Positions 51,046-59,880 of a stretch of 64,000 nt of DNA are shown piece by piece. Numbering within the stretch: the first letter of the stretch is position 1; each line of letters begins with the position of its first letter. The stretch covers positions 3,553,354-3,617,353 of the forward strand of contig NZ_KV440945.1 of NCBI RefSeq assembly GCF_001636345.1, written 5' to 3'. A program made the position numbers and the translations under genes. Below the pieces are notes generated by a model that saw only the letters and a list, made by a program, of their open reading frames with translations, did no database searches and was not told the origin of the DNA. The stretch is from Cytobacillus gottheilii (lineage in GTDB: Bacteria > Bacillota > Bacilli > Bacillales > Cytobacillaceae).

Positions 51046-52281
51046 ATGAATCCAGTTGTTGGTCTGGATGTAGCTAAAGGTGAAAGTCAGGTTCAAATGT
51101 TCTTGGATAAAAAAATACCCTATAAAAACAGTGTGAAAGTTGAACATACGGTGGATGGTTTAAAAGAGTTATACTCTTATTTACTAGATTTAGAGCATCA
51201 AACAGGGATGAAACCACCAGTTGTCTTGGAATCAACGGGTCACTATCATGCCCCAGTTGTACAGTTTTTAGAAGCAAGAGAGTACATTGTCATTATCGTA
51301 AATCCATTGGTATCTTACCGAGCAAAAAGTTCTAGTTTAAGAAAAACCAAAACAGATGCCATTGATGCTTATCACTTAGGCGAACTGTATTACAAAGAGG
51401 ATTTAGAGCCGCAGAAAAAGCGTGGTGTTCAGTTATTAAACCTTCGGTATCTGACAAGACAACATGAAAATATGACGGGAATTATGGTTCAAACAAAGCT
51501 TCAATTTCAATCTGTGTTAGATCAAGTATTTCCAGAGTATAAAGGCGTTTTTGGCGATCTGTATGCCGAGGTTTCATTAAGAACTTTACAAACTTTCCCT
51601 ACCTCGGAGACTGTCTTAAAAGCTTGTGTGGAGGAAATTGCACAATTTATTGATAGGCATTGTAAAGCACGATCGTTTAATTGGGCGCTTGAAAAAGCAG
51701 AGGGATTAATCGCAGCCGCAGAACGCAACCCATATCAGTCAACGCTTTATCAAAGCCTTCTTGTCAGTCTGAATATGTATATTGATTTACTTCAAGTGTA
51801 CCACCAACAGCTTTCTACGTTGGAGCGTGAGATTGATCAGTTAGCAGTACAACTCGAAGAATATGAACTACTCCAAACAATTCCCGGTGTAGGTGAAAAA
51901 ATCGCTGCAACGATTATTTCTGAAATTGGGGAAATTGATCGGTTTAGTCATCCCAAAAAGTTAGTTGCCTTTGCAGGACTTGATCCTAGTGTATTTGAAT
52001 CAGGTCGCTTTAAAGGCACGAAGAATCATATTACTAAACGAGGCTCTGCAAGGCTTCGCCACATGCTTTTCACAGCAGTTCGGTGTTCCATTCGAGATAG
52101 TCGTAAAAAGAAAACAACTGAAGAAACCATTGCACGAAATAAGCGATTACGTGCCTTCTACGATTTAAAACGTGAAGAAGGTAAGCCTTATAAGGTAGCC
52201 ATTATTGCATGTGCTAATAAGCTTTTACACTGGTTTTATGCGATGTTAAAAACGAAAACTCCATTCCAAGAAACTATTTAG
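51046..52281 (+). CDS. IS110-family transposase E
   Basis: A 411-residue DEDD recombinase, only distantly related to A-D: NPVVGLDVAKGESQVQMF, VLESTGHYHAPVV and KTKTDAIDAYHLGELY in the RuvC-like domain, then LQTIPGVGEKIAATIISEIG and AGLDPSVFESGRFKG in the Tnp20 domain. AGGAGGAG precedes the ATG. The frame is complete. Element ends were not established, though a structured 5' region and an upstream terminator belong to it. Confidence 0.93.
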   Translation: MNPVVGLDVAKGESQVQMFLDKKIPYKNSVKVEHTVDGLKELYSYLLDLEHQTGMKPPVVLESTGHYHAPVVQFLEAREYIVIIVNPLVSYRAKSSSLRKTKTDAIDAYHLGELYYKEDLEPQKKRGVQLLNLRYLTRQHENMTGIMVQTKLQFQSVLDQVFPEYKGVFGDLYAEVSLRTLQTFPTSETVLKACVEEIAQFIDRHCKARSFNWALEKAEGLIAAAERNPYQSTLYQSLLVSLNMYIDLLQVYHQQLSTLEREIDQLAVQLEEYELLQTIPGVGEKIAATIISEIGEIDRFSHPKKLVAFAGLDPSVFESGRFKGTKNHITKRGSARLRHMLFTAVRCSIRDSRKKKTTEETIARNKRLRAFYDLKREEGKPYKVAIIACANKLLHWFYAMLKTKTPFQETI

Positions 52282-52485
52282 TAACAGCATTTTCCTATAC
52301 AACTAAAACCTTCCAAAATGAATCAGGAGGGTTATTTGAGTTGTGCATTTTTAGTATAGCATTTAGTGATTATAAATTTAAAATATATATATTGACAAAC
52401 TATTAGCTGGTTTAGTTTAAGTGATAAAATTCACAATATTAATTACTTATGTAAGTTATGAAAATAATTAATACAGAGATGATAA

Positions 52486-52518
52486 AAAAGGAGACTTCCA
52501 ATTTCCTGGAATCTCCTT
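52486..52518 (-). terminator. Terminator of the AraC-family gene
   Basis: AAGGAGACTTCCA and TGGAATCTCCTT (one bulge) followed on the minus strand by TTTTTTATC. The remaining 52282-52485 shows nothing beyond possible IS110 E end sequence. Confidence 0.8.
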
Positions 52519-52551
52519 CTTCTATCTCTGATTCCTTTTTATAACATGAAA

Positions 52552-53397
52552 TTATGTTGGGATTACCGGAACCCAAAGTTCGTTTCTCGGTTTATGTTTT
52601 GGTGGGTAATAGCATTCGATACAAGGAATATCAGCAAGTTCATATCCAGAAGTTGGAACCCACTCTGTGTATAATCGCTTCCAAGCATTTGTTATGCCTG
52701 GAAAAACAGCCCAAGTGCGGTGGGTAATAATTAGCGTTTCCATATCACTCGGTACCTCTCCGTCATATCTGACACCCATAAAGTATGTAAATTCTTCGTC
52801 CATAATGGCAGCTTCTTTTCCGCAAACGCCTAAAAGACTTTCAAGAGAGCATTTTGGTTCCTCCCAGGACATATCAATCAATTGTTGCATAAATCCATCT
52901 TTTTTAGCACTGCTCCAAAGCGTGGGTATTTTTTTAAAGGCTCTACTTGTTTTGACTACCTCACCTTTTCCTATAACTTTTAAATCAAAATCAAGATTTT
53001 CAATCCGGTACTCCATTTCAGTATCCCCTTTTATTGAAATTTGGAAGGTGATTCTTGGAAAGGCTTTTAACTGCACCCCTTGATTACGGGCTTCAGAAGG
53101 TTTAATTCCATGTGTCTTTTGAAAAGCACGAGAAATAGAATCAGCCGACTCATAGCCATACTTAATGGCTACGTCTATAATTCGGATGTCACTTTTTTGA
53201 ATATCAAATGCAGCAAGGGTTAAGCGTCTCCGTCTAATATATTCAGATAGAGATAGTCCCGAAATTGATGAAAACATTCTTGGAAAGTGATACTCGGAAC
53301 TGTGAGCTATTTGTGCAATTTTCTTATAATTTATTTCGTCCTCAAGATTTTTTTCAATGTAATCCAAAGCACTATTCATTCTATCTATCCAATCCAT
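52552..53397 (-). CDS. AraC-family regulator with GyrI-like effector domain
   Basis: A 281-residue protein: N-terminal AraC double helix-turn-helix (about residues 8-105, with LSEYIRRRRLTLAAFDIQKS and AIKYGYESADSISRAFQKTH) and a C-terminal GyrI-like ligand-binding domain (from about residue 125, with WVPTSGYELADIPCIECYYP). This layout is shared with Rob and drug-sensing regulators. AGAAGGAGAGGG lies before the ATG. No target gene is adjacent, except that IS copy C has landed upstream. Confidence 0.87.
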   Translation of the reverse strand: MDWIDRMNSALDYIEKNLEDEINYKKIAQIAHSSEYHFPRMFSSISGLSLSEYIRRRRLTLAAFDIQKSDIRIIDVAIKYGYESADSISRAFQKTHGIKPSEARNQGVQLKAFPRITFQISIKGDTEMEYRIENLDFDLKVIGKGEVVKTSRAFKKIPTLWSSAKKDGFMQQLIDMSWEEPKCSLESLLGVCGKEAAIMDEEFTYFMGVRYDGEVPSDMETLIITHRTWAVFPGITNAWKRLYTEWVPTSGYELADIPCIECYYPPKHKPRNELWVPVIPT

Positions 53398-53699
53398 TAT
53401 CCCTCTCCTTCTACTTTTTAAATTTACTGGAAAAGGTATTTAATTATCCGACATTTCATGCACAAATATGTCGGGTTATTTCAATACCAATGAATTAATT
53501 CTATTTCTTTCAAGAAACTCCTTCTTCCACAAACCTCCCTCAATAAACAAACACTTATCTCTTAATTACGCAGTTTTTCACCGTATTGCTATCTAACTTG
53601 TTTTACTTTACAGATTTTTACTAGAGAGAAAAGAACACAATCAAGCTGTTTACGAAGAAAATGAGCGCAAGAAACTAGCCAGCCTTCGGTTAATTTCTA

Positions 53700-53905
53700 A
53701 AAGTTGGATAAATAGGTATGTACGCACCAATGGATGTCCACATTTCTTATGGGGGTCTACCCTCCCAAGTCTCACAGAGTCTACGCTCCTACATTCCTTC
53801 GTTCAACCTTTCCATAAGGTGGATGTTGGTCATGCTGCCCCACAGGATCTAAGTCCTTACGTTAGTTGCTTTGCCAACTAATCCCATGCTGATTTTGTCT
53901 GTTCA
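53700..53905 (-). ncRNA. Putative bridge RNA of IS110 copy C
   Basis: CCTACATTCC at 53788 and GCTGCCCC at 53834-53841, 46 bases apart as in the other copies. The span is approximate. Confidence 0.55.
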
Positions 53906-53945
53906 TCTTTTCAAATCTAATGGTTAATCGTTCGTTTAATAGTGA

Positions 53946-55241
53946 TTAAGCTGCTATTGGTTCTTGGATAAATGCATGCATATGGGGGATGTCCTTCAAC
54001 ATCTTCTCTTCTTGAAACACAAACTGTTTCTTACCAATAGAGAAGAGTATACGGATGATCTTATTACATAAAGCAATTAAAGACTGCATCTTTTTCAACG
54101 GATTTTCAGGTCTCGTTGTGTAGTAATGATGGAGGGCTTTAAAGGCTTTGTTCTTGGCTACTAGAATCATAGATGCCCGGAATAACAATGCTCGTAATTT
54201 CTTTCGACCACGTTTGGTTATCCTGGTTCTCCCTTTATGCTTACCTGATGTATTTTCTTTTAAGCTAAGTCCTGCCAGTTTAGTTATCTGGCGAGGATGA
54301 TTGTATTCACTCAAATCGCCTACTTCAGCGAAGAAAAAAGCCACTGTATCACGGCCAATTCCTGTTATTTCTAACATTTGATCAACGCCTGGGATATCTT
54401 GAAGTAGTGTATCCAGAGTTTGGTCAAGCTCTTCGAACTTGTTTTGAATGAGTTCGTACTTTTGGATTAACGTTTTTAACTCCATTTTAGCCATCATGGC
54501 ACCCTGACGGATGCCAATCGAGCGATTGGCTGCTTCTTTTAAGGCACGAATCTTCTTAATCCCTATACTGCGTTTCACTGCTTGCCTAAGGTATTCTAGT
54601 AATTCTTCTTCTGTATATCTCACCAGTTCTTCCGGTAATGCTTCCAGCTTTAATAAATGAAGAGCTGCCTTCCCTTCCCAACTTTTAAAAACGGTAAAGA
54701 ACTCTGGAAAATATCGATCAATCCAGTTGTGTACCTGTCCTTGCACTATTTGTAAGTCTACATTTAATAGATCACGTAATTTCTTAGCCACACGCAGTTC
54801 TGCAAAAACTCCTTGTGGTATTGTTGGTTCGGAGTATCTACCATCTTTGACTAGTTGTGCAATGACTTTTGCGTCTTTAACATCATTTTTAGTTGGAGAA
54901 TTATCGTCTAGTTCCTTACTGTGCTTGACATGTAAGGGGTTGACCGTGACAAATTTAATCTGTTCCTCCTTTAGAATATGAGCTAAATTAAGCCAATAAT
55001 GGCCTGTTGGCTCCATTCCAGTAATGACAGACTCCATTTCGTATGAATCTTTTATTTGATTAATCCAATTAATAAATGTTCGAACTCCTTCTTGAGTATT
55101 ATCAAAAGAGCAAGTAGAACCCAACTCCATTCCACGATAATCCTGTGCTCTAGCTACGTGATGATGTTTGGCAATATCAATACCAATAACTAAGGTTTTA
55201 GGAGTAATTTGAGCTATTTTATGATTTTGGTTATAATTCAT
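53946..55241 (-). CDS. IS110-family transposase, copy C
   Basis: A 431-residue copy nearly identical to A and B. It differs in the helix-hairpin-helix-like segment, where DTVAGFFAEVG reads DTVAFFFAEVG (Gly to Phe from a small codon change), and at some other sites. Gly is conserved in the other two copies, so C may be impaired. Confidence 0.93.
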   Translation of the reverse strand: MNYNQNHKIAQITPKTLVIGIDIAKHHHVARAQDYRGMELGSTCSFDNTQEGVRTFINWINQIKDSYEMESVITGMEPTGHYWLNLAHILKEEQIKFVTVNPLHVKHSKELDDNSPTKNDVKDAKVIAQLVKDGRYSEPTIPQGVFAELRVAKKLRDLLNVDLQIVQGQVHNWIDRYFPEFFTVFKSWEGKAALHLLKLEALPEELVRYTEEELLEYLRQAVKRSIGIKKIRALKEAANRSIGIRQGAMMAKMELKTLIQKYELIQNKFEELDQTLDTLLQDIPGVDQMLEITGIGRDTVAFFFAEVGDLSEYNHPRQITKLAGLSLKENTSGKHKGRTRITKRGRKKLRALLFRASMILVAKNKAFKALHHYYTTRPENPLKKMQSLIALCNKIIRILFSIGKKQFVFQEEKMLKDIPHMHAFIQEPIAA

Positions 55242-55355
55242 TTTGAGACCTCCGAGTAGATATTTTGTCCCTTTTAGCTGGCCAGCTCAGGACACATTTA
55301 TCTTATCAAGAGGTCTTTTTTCTATCAAATCTCATTTTCACTTATTACAGGAATG

Positions 55356-55420
55356 CTGCCCCTCTAGCTACATATTATTTATAGGAAGCACTCTGTAGTT
55401 TTCACTAGTTTAAGAAAATA
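55356..55420 (-). repeat. Dispersed terminator-like repeat, diverged copy (split by IS copy C)
   Basis: CTGCCCCTCTAGCTACATA, TTATAGGAAGCACTCTGTAG and TTTTCACTAGTTTAAG. The outer blocks are recognisable, the central stem is worn. It lies 12 bases behind the DapA-family gene. Confidence 0.55.
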
Positions 55421-55431
55421 ATGCTCTCTTA

Positions 55432-56259
55432 TTAAATATTTCCGATTGGTCTTCTGCAAATTCCCATTGAAAATCCCTTTTGATTAATACTTTTCTTTAG
55501 GTTCACTATAGGTGATCCTTTATAAACTTGTTGAATAATAGTTTCTATCTTTACTCTTTCTTGTTGAGTCATAGTTTTTTTCGTAAGCATTTTATTAAAC
55601 CATTGATTGATTTCATTAGGTGAAATATTTCCGGCGATTGAAGAAAGACGATCAAACCCCATTAATACTTTTTCCTCTAATTCCAATTCTCCACCCGCAT
55701 AAAAATGAAAGTTGCTTCTGTGAATATTGTTTTTTAGTTGTCCAACTTTTTCTATATTGCCAGCTTCTTTTAATCCAACTACTAACTTTATCTTACTTAA
55801 CTGAATGATACTGTTCACTGATAAATCAAATCCAGTTCTTTTTGGATTGTTATATAAGATAGTAGGCTTATTACTCAAATTAATAATGCTTTTTGTATAA
55901 ACTAATGCCTCTTCTTGTGTTGGCAGAACATAAGGCGGGTACCCAAGCAAAATACCTGATATTTTTGTAGTACGAATCTTTTTAGCTAGTTCTTCTGCTT
56001 CCCTCTGTCTAATAGATGACACTCCAAATAAAATTTCCATATTATTAATGAGTTCTTCTTCCAATACTAAACTGTTTATTATTTCAATTTTCTCTTCTAG
56101 ATTAAGACTATGTTGCTCACCAGTAGATCCTGATACAAGAACAGACTTTACCCCTTGTTTATACAGGTCTCTTATATGAGCGATTGTCCCTTGAATATTT
56201 ACTGATTCATCTTCAAAAAATGCAGTCGGAACAGCAATATGATAAGTTTCTTTTAGCAC
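55432..56259 (-). CDS. Dihydrodipicolinate synthase (DapA) superfamily protein
   Basis: A protein of about 275 residues with the TIM-barrel marks of the DapA/NAL family: VSGSTGEQHSLNLEEK near the N-terminus, YNNPKRTG with the catalytic Tyr, and VGLKEAG with the Schiff-base Lys. These aldolases act on pyruvate with varied partners, so the substrate is open. AAGGAG lies 8 bases before a GTG at 56259, preferred over the ATG at 56280. No lysine pathway genes are nearby. The C-terminus (GFSMGICRRPIGNI) is slightly short for the family. Confidence 0.8.
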   Translation of the reverse strand: MLKETYHIAVPTAFFEDESVNIQGTIAHIRDLYKQGVKSVLVSGSTGEQHSLNLEEKIEIINSLVLEEELINNMEILFGVSSIRQREAEELAKKIRTTKISGILLGYPPYVLPTQEEALVYTKSIINLSNKPTILYNNPKRTGFDLSVNSIIQLSKIKLVVGLKEAGNIEKVGQLKNNIHRSNFHFYAGGELELEEKVLMGFDRLSSIAGNISPNEINQWFNKMLTKKTMTQQERVKIETIIQQVYKGSPIVNLKKSINQKGFSMGICRRPIGNI

Positions 56260-56474
56260 AATATGATCTCCTTGATCCATTTATTTTATATTTCAACTAA
56301 TCAGATTTTTTAAGGAATAAGAAATGACGCATGATCTTTTTTTCCTTGTTTTAAATATCAGTTGTCCTAAGTTTAAACAACCATCTATTTAAGTACACCA
56401 TTTTAACACCTTATATTTAACAAAGTTGACTCACCTAAATCTGTCTGCAATTGATAACACAAGAAACAAAATCA

Positions 56475-57277
56475 TTATTTCTGCAGAATGGAATTAACAA
56501 TATGTATAGAATCCCATTCACCCAACGAAAAACGAGTAATCGGATATTTTTTTGGGAACAGAATCTCGTTAATTTGCTTAGGTGTTTTGCCCTCATCATA
56601 TAGCTTTATAATATTTCCTTGAAGATCCAAAAGGTACTCCATCTTTGACTTTAAAGCAGAACGGCCATTATTCAAGAAACCAGCGTGGGAACAAAATACA
56701 TCATTAAAATCATGAGTTAATACCTTTCGCAATGAATCGATAATCTCGGGAATACTTTCCTCTTTTAAGGTTACCTTTGTTTTCTCTTGACAGTATAGAT
56801 CCCCAGTAAAAAGCTGACCAGTTTCACTATTTAAAAAAGTGATGTGATCTTGCGAGTGACCTGGCGTCTTGATCACATGCCATAAAGCATTAGCTGTAGA
56901 AAAAGAATCTCCAATTGATCCCGCCTGAAAAGGACGACGTCTCCCCCAATATAATTTACGATAAAATGGATAATCGGGTTTATTTTTGCAATATTCAATC
57001 ATTTTATTATCCATTAAAAGCGGAACTTGATGTTTTGAAAATAATCAGCACAGCCAGTATGGTCCTCATGATAATGTGTAATTACAACTTGTTGAGGTTT
57101 GAATTTTTTAAAAAATGCGATAAATTCACTTTCTAACGACTTTGCCCCTGTATCAATAAGTACTCCATCGAGGTAAAAACTATGGACATTTAATTTCACA
57201 TTTTGAAATGAGATTGATCCGTTTCCCATCTGTACTCCATTTATTGTTTTTTGGATAAAGTTTTTTTTGAATAGCAT
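56475..57277 (-). pseudogene. MBL-fold metallo-hydrolase with frameshift
   Basis: Two frames abut: the first (57277-57014) carries the metal site THYHEDHTGCADYFQ, and the second (from 57014) carries HVIKTPGHSQDHITF, LFTGDLYC and SHAGF, all parts of one metallo-beta-lactamase hydrolase. They join if one base is added to an AAAA run (plus strand TTTT at 57033-57036): ADYFQKHQVPLLMDNK. A one-base deletion or a sequencing error therefore splits the gene. Confidence 0.8.
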
Positions 57278-57563
57278 AGGCTCAGCTCCCTCTGATTATT
57301 TTTGTAATAACAAAAAGTGAATTAAAATTCATTTTTTGCGAACTAAAATAATGTCTATTTAAGTACTCACTTTCCAGACCTATTGTATAGCATCAAAGAG
57401 TATAGACCATCTGTTATGTAAAGCGAAGACTAATAGAAAATGTGTTAAAGGCCTTTCTACTATCCAACTTAAAAATATTTATTAAAGCTTAGTCAACTAG
57501 TTATACAAGTCAATGGCTGCCAAGAAGCTTAACTTAACATAAAACCAAGTTGATTTTTCTATT

Positions 57564-57622
57564 GACCTGCCCGTTTGTTACATAAGGTCAGTTGTCTGAT
57601 TTGGCAGCTGATTCAAACACAG
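57564..57622 (-). repeat. Dispersed terminator-like repeat, last copy
   Basis: GACCTGCCCGTTTGTTACAT, AAGGTCAGTTGTCTGATTTG and GCAGCTGATTCAAACAC, directly behind the DUF5412-like gene. Nothing else is seen in 57278-57632. Confidence 0.7.
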
Positions 57623-57632
57623 AATTATGATA

Positions 57633-58178
57633 TTACTTTTGATAGCAAGTTTCATATTGGTCTTTCATTAACAAACTTTTACATGCCAAACCATTTTCGT
57701 GATAAATTTCTTTACCTATTTCTAATTTAATACTTCTATTTGAATTAGGGAAATCAGGCTCGTCATTTAGAATATACAACGTATCTTCATCCAACCATTC
57801 CATAGAAAAGTTACTTTTTGCATCACCATAGTAAATAGTTTTAGCTTTATTTTTCTCATTATTGTTTTTGATTTCGACCCATACGTTAACACCGCCTGCT
57901 GCGCCACCATACGGTTCATAATAAGCATTAGCTGTGTATTCTTCAGTGGGTGATGTTACAGGTCCAGGTCCAAATTGAATGTTTTCTCTATCAATTGCAT
58001 TAAAAGTAAAAAAGTACGAATCATACAAATAAATCAAAGAAACCAAAATAACACTAGAAAGTGTTCCAATCAGTAGTTTTTTGGGAAAAGGTTTCTTTTT
58101 AATGTAAGAAAATATTATCCTTGCACATAAGTTTAATAATATAGCGGTAACTAAAAGTGCTAATAAAGCAAATAACAT
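57633..58178 (-). CDS. DUF5412-like membrane protein
   Basis: A 181-residue protein with two N-terminal membrane helices (about residues 3-20 and 30-52) and an extracytoplasmic domain with AYYEPYGGAAGGVNVWVEIK, which matches a Bacillus family I know as DUF5412. Function unknown. It is followed by a dispersed repeat. Confidence 0.65.
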   Translation of the reverse strand: MLFALLALLVTAILLNLCARIIFSYIKKKPFPKKLLIGTLSSVILVSLIYLYDSYFFTFNAIDRENIQFGPGPVTSPTEEYTANAYYEPYGGAAGGVNVWVEIKNNNEKNKAKTIYYGDAKSNFSMEWLDEDTLYILNDEPDFPNSNRSIKLEIGKEIYHENGLACKSLLMKDQYETCYQK

Positions 58179-58428
58179 TAAATTTATAATCCCCCTGTTT
58201 TATTTAATACTAACTCAATAACAAAGTAGTTTACTCCTTTGTTAAACCAGATTTTTTATTGTGTTAGATTACAAGGCCATTTCTATTATTCTTATGATTT
58301 GGTCTTCCTTTTCTTCAATGTTAACCCTTTACTCAGGGATTTGTTTAATCTCAAAATTTCTGAAACTATACTGACAATTGCTTTTAGAATTTGATTAATG
58401 CTGCGTCCATATTTGTAACAAAAATAAT

Positions 58429-58713
58429 TTATTTCTTACTTCTTATTTCTAAAAGCATGGGTGCTATATTCAGTAAAATAGAAACAGCTGTCAAAAACCA
58501 TAATGCCCTTTCCATACCAGGTACTACATCCAATAAAGCTGCCCAATCTTCCACTTTTACCCACCGGGATACAAGACTGTATTCTGCACAGAGTGTTAAT
58601 GCTGTAAATGATAACCCCAGCGCCATTGCAAGCTTATAGTCCTTTCCAGCTTTATACATAAAAAGATTTACTAAAGTCGCTATTATAGCCATAACGCCTA
58701 ATATTATCCACAT
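58429..58713 (-). CDS. Small membrane protein
   Basis: A 94-residue protein with three hydrophobic stretches and a central VSRWVKVEDWAALLDVVP segment; the end is basic (LEIRSKK). No family assigned. AGGTTAG is the only, weak, ribosome binding match. The 250 bases on its downstream side hold no gene. Confidence 0.55.
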   Translation of the reverse strand: MWIILGVMAIIATLVNLFMYKAGKDYKLAMALGLSFTALTLCAEYSLVSRWVKVEDWAALLDVVPGMERALWFLTAVSILLNIAPMLLEIRSKK

Positions 58714-58893
58714 AGCTAACCTCCAAATATTTTTTTATAGTCATGTGATCATACCAATTCACTTCATCCTAATTTTTGGTATTATTTTATTAGACGTTAA
58801 TCTTTCTAATCTTGTTTCAAAATTTCTAAGAAAAGTTCTCCTTGTCTGTAATTCTGCCTAAATTATAGTGAATATCTTTAGTCAGTCATATCT

Positions 58894-59169
58894 TCATGCA
58901 ACCCATTTTTTATATTTACTAATCTCTAGGATTATAAAGTTAATCCAGCTAATGATTGGAATCGCAATTACCAAGACAACATGCACGTATCCAAACATTT
59001 TTGCTTCCTCATCTGTTATGTATAACAACCATGTTGCTGTCGCTAAAATTAGTGTATTTATAATAAATGCTGACAACCTGCTTTTCCATTTACTTTTTGT
59101 CTTTTTTAATATTAAAACCGACACAATAGTTGAAACGATAAAAGAAAATGACAAGATGACAATATCCAA
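58894..59169 (-). CDS. Small membrane protein
   Basis: A 91-residue protein with three predicted helices and a basic loop (KKTKSKWKSRL), ending ILEISKYKKWVA. It resembles small integral proteins common in Bacilli but no family was recognised. Confidence 0.55.
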   Translation of the reverse strand: MDIVILSFSFIVSTIVSVLILKKTKSKWKSRLSAFIINTLILATATWLLYITDEEAKMFGYVHVVLVIAIPIISWINFIILEISKYKKWVA

Positions 59170-59333
59170 TTCTAAGACACCCTTATATTTTATTTGTTTA
59201 AGCGATCTTACTTTATGGAAAAATAATTAGTTTAGCTGAATGTACTGGAGAAAACGTTAGTAATGTAATTCTGAGTAGAGATCATCCTTTTTGAACAAAC
59301 GCAATAAACTCGAGGAAAACCAATTCCTACATT

Positions 59334-59681
59334 TTATCTTTGTTTATAATTAAAACCTAAGTGGGAATTATGTTCCTTCATTTTAATGAAAAATAAAACA
59401 CAATATACAAGTAAGTATAGATTCCCTACTACGGTGTAAATTGACCACATCGCCCCTTGTTGAAGTTGAGCAACTAAGTGTTCAAGCTCATTGACCCCCT
59501 CCGCTCTTCCTATACTATTAACTGTACTAATTATTGGAATAGTAATCGCAAGGCAAATGGTCATAATCGATAAGGCAAACATTCTTTTTCGACTAGCATT
59601 TAAAATTCCCACTCCTATTGTTAGAAATAAAAATAAATAGTAAATTACCCACACCCAACTAGGCAGTGTTTCCCAATACAT
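59334..59681 (-). CDS. Small membrane protein with four helices
   Basis: A 115-residue protein with about four hydrophobic stretches and a soluble loop (SIGRAEGVNELEHLVAQLQQ). AGAGGTGAT precedes the ATG. It is the third of three monocistronic small membrane genes in a row. Function unknown. Confidence 0.6.
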   Translation of the reverse strand: MYWETLPSWVWVIYYLFLFLTIGVGILNASRKRMFALSIMTICLAITIPIISTVNSIGRAEGVNELEHLVAQLQQGAMWSIYTVVGNLYLLVYCVLFFIKMKEHNSHLGFNYKQR

Positions 59682-59880
59682 TTGATCACCTCTATAAGAT
59701 ATGAATTTATGTCTTAACGGATGGAAAAAACCTCATTACCGTTGACTTCAGTTCTTCATTTTTTCGATGTGAAATTTCCGTTTATAATTTATTTCCAATA
59801 TAAGTTCTCCTTTTAATTACCAATTCCTTCTAATTCATCCTGTTGGTTTTAAAAAGAATAATATTTTTAATGAAAATTGA

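Larger units (their letters stand above)
53535..55357 (-). mobile_element. IS110-family element, copy C (1823 bp)
   Basis: Same ends and length as copies A and B. Flanks TTCCACAAAC and GCCCCTCTAGCTACATA restore AACCTGCCCC on excision, at a diverged dispersed repeat behind the DapA-family gene. Confidence 0.9.

Noticed and set aside
16165-57622. The dispersed repeats as integron attC sites
   Set aside because: They are behind single genes and palindromic, but the core sites do not fit RYYYAAC/GTTRRRY well, their T-run marks a terminator, and no integrase gene is present. Only the cassette-like layout is kept as a finding.
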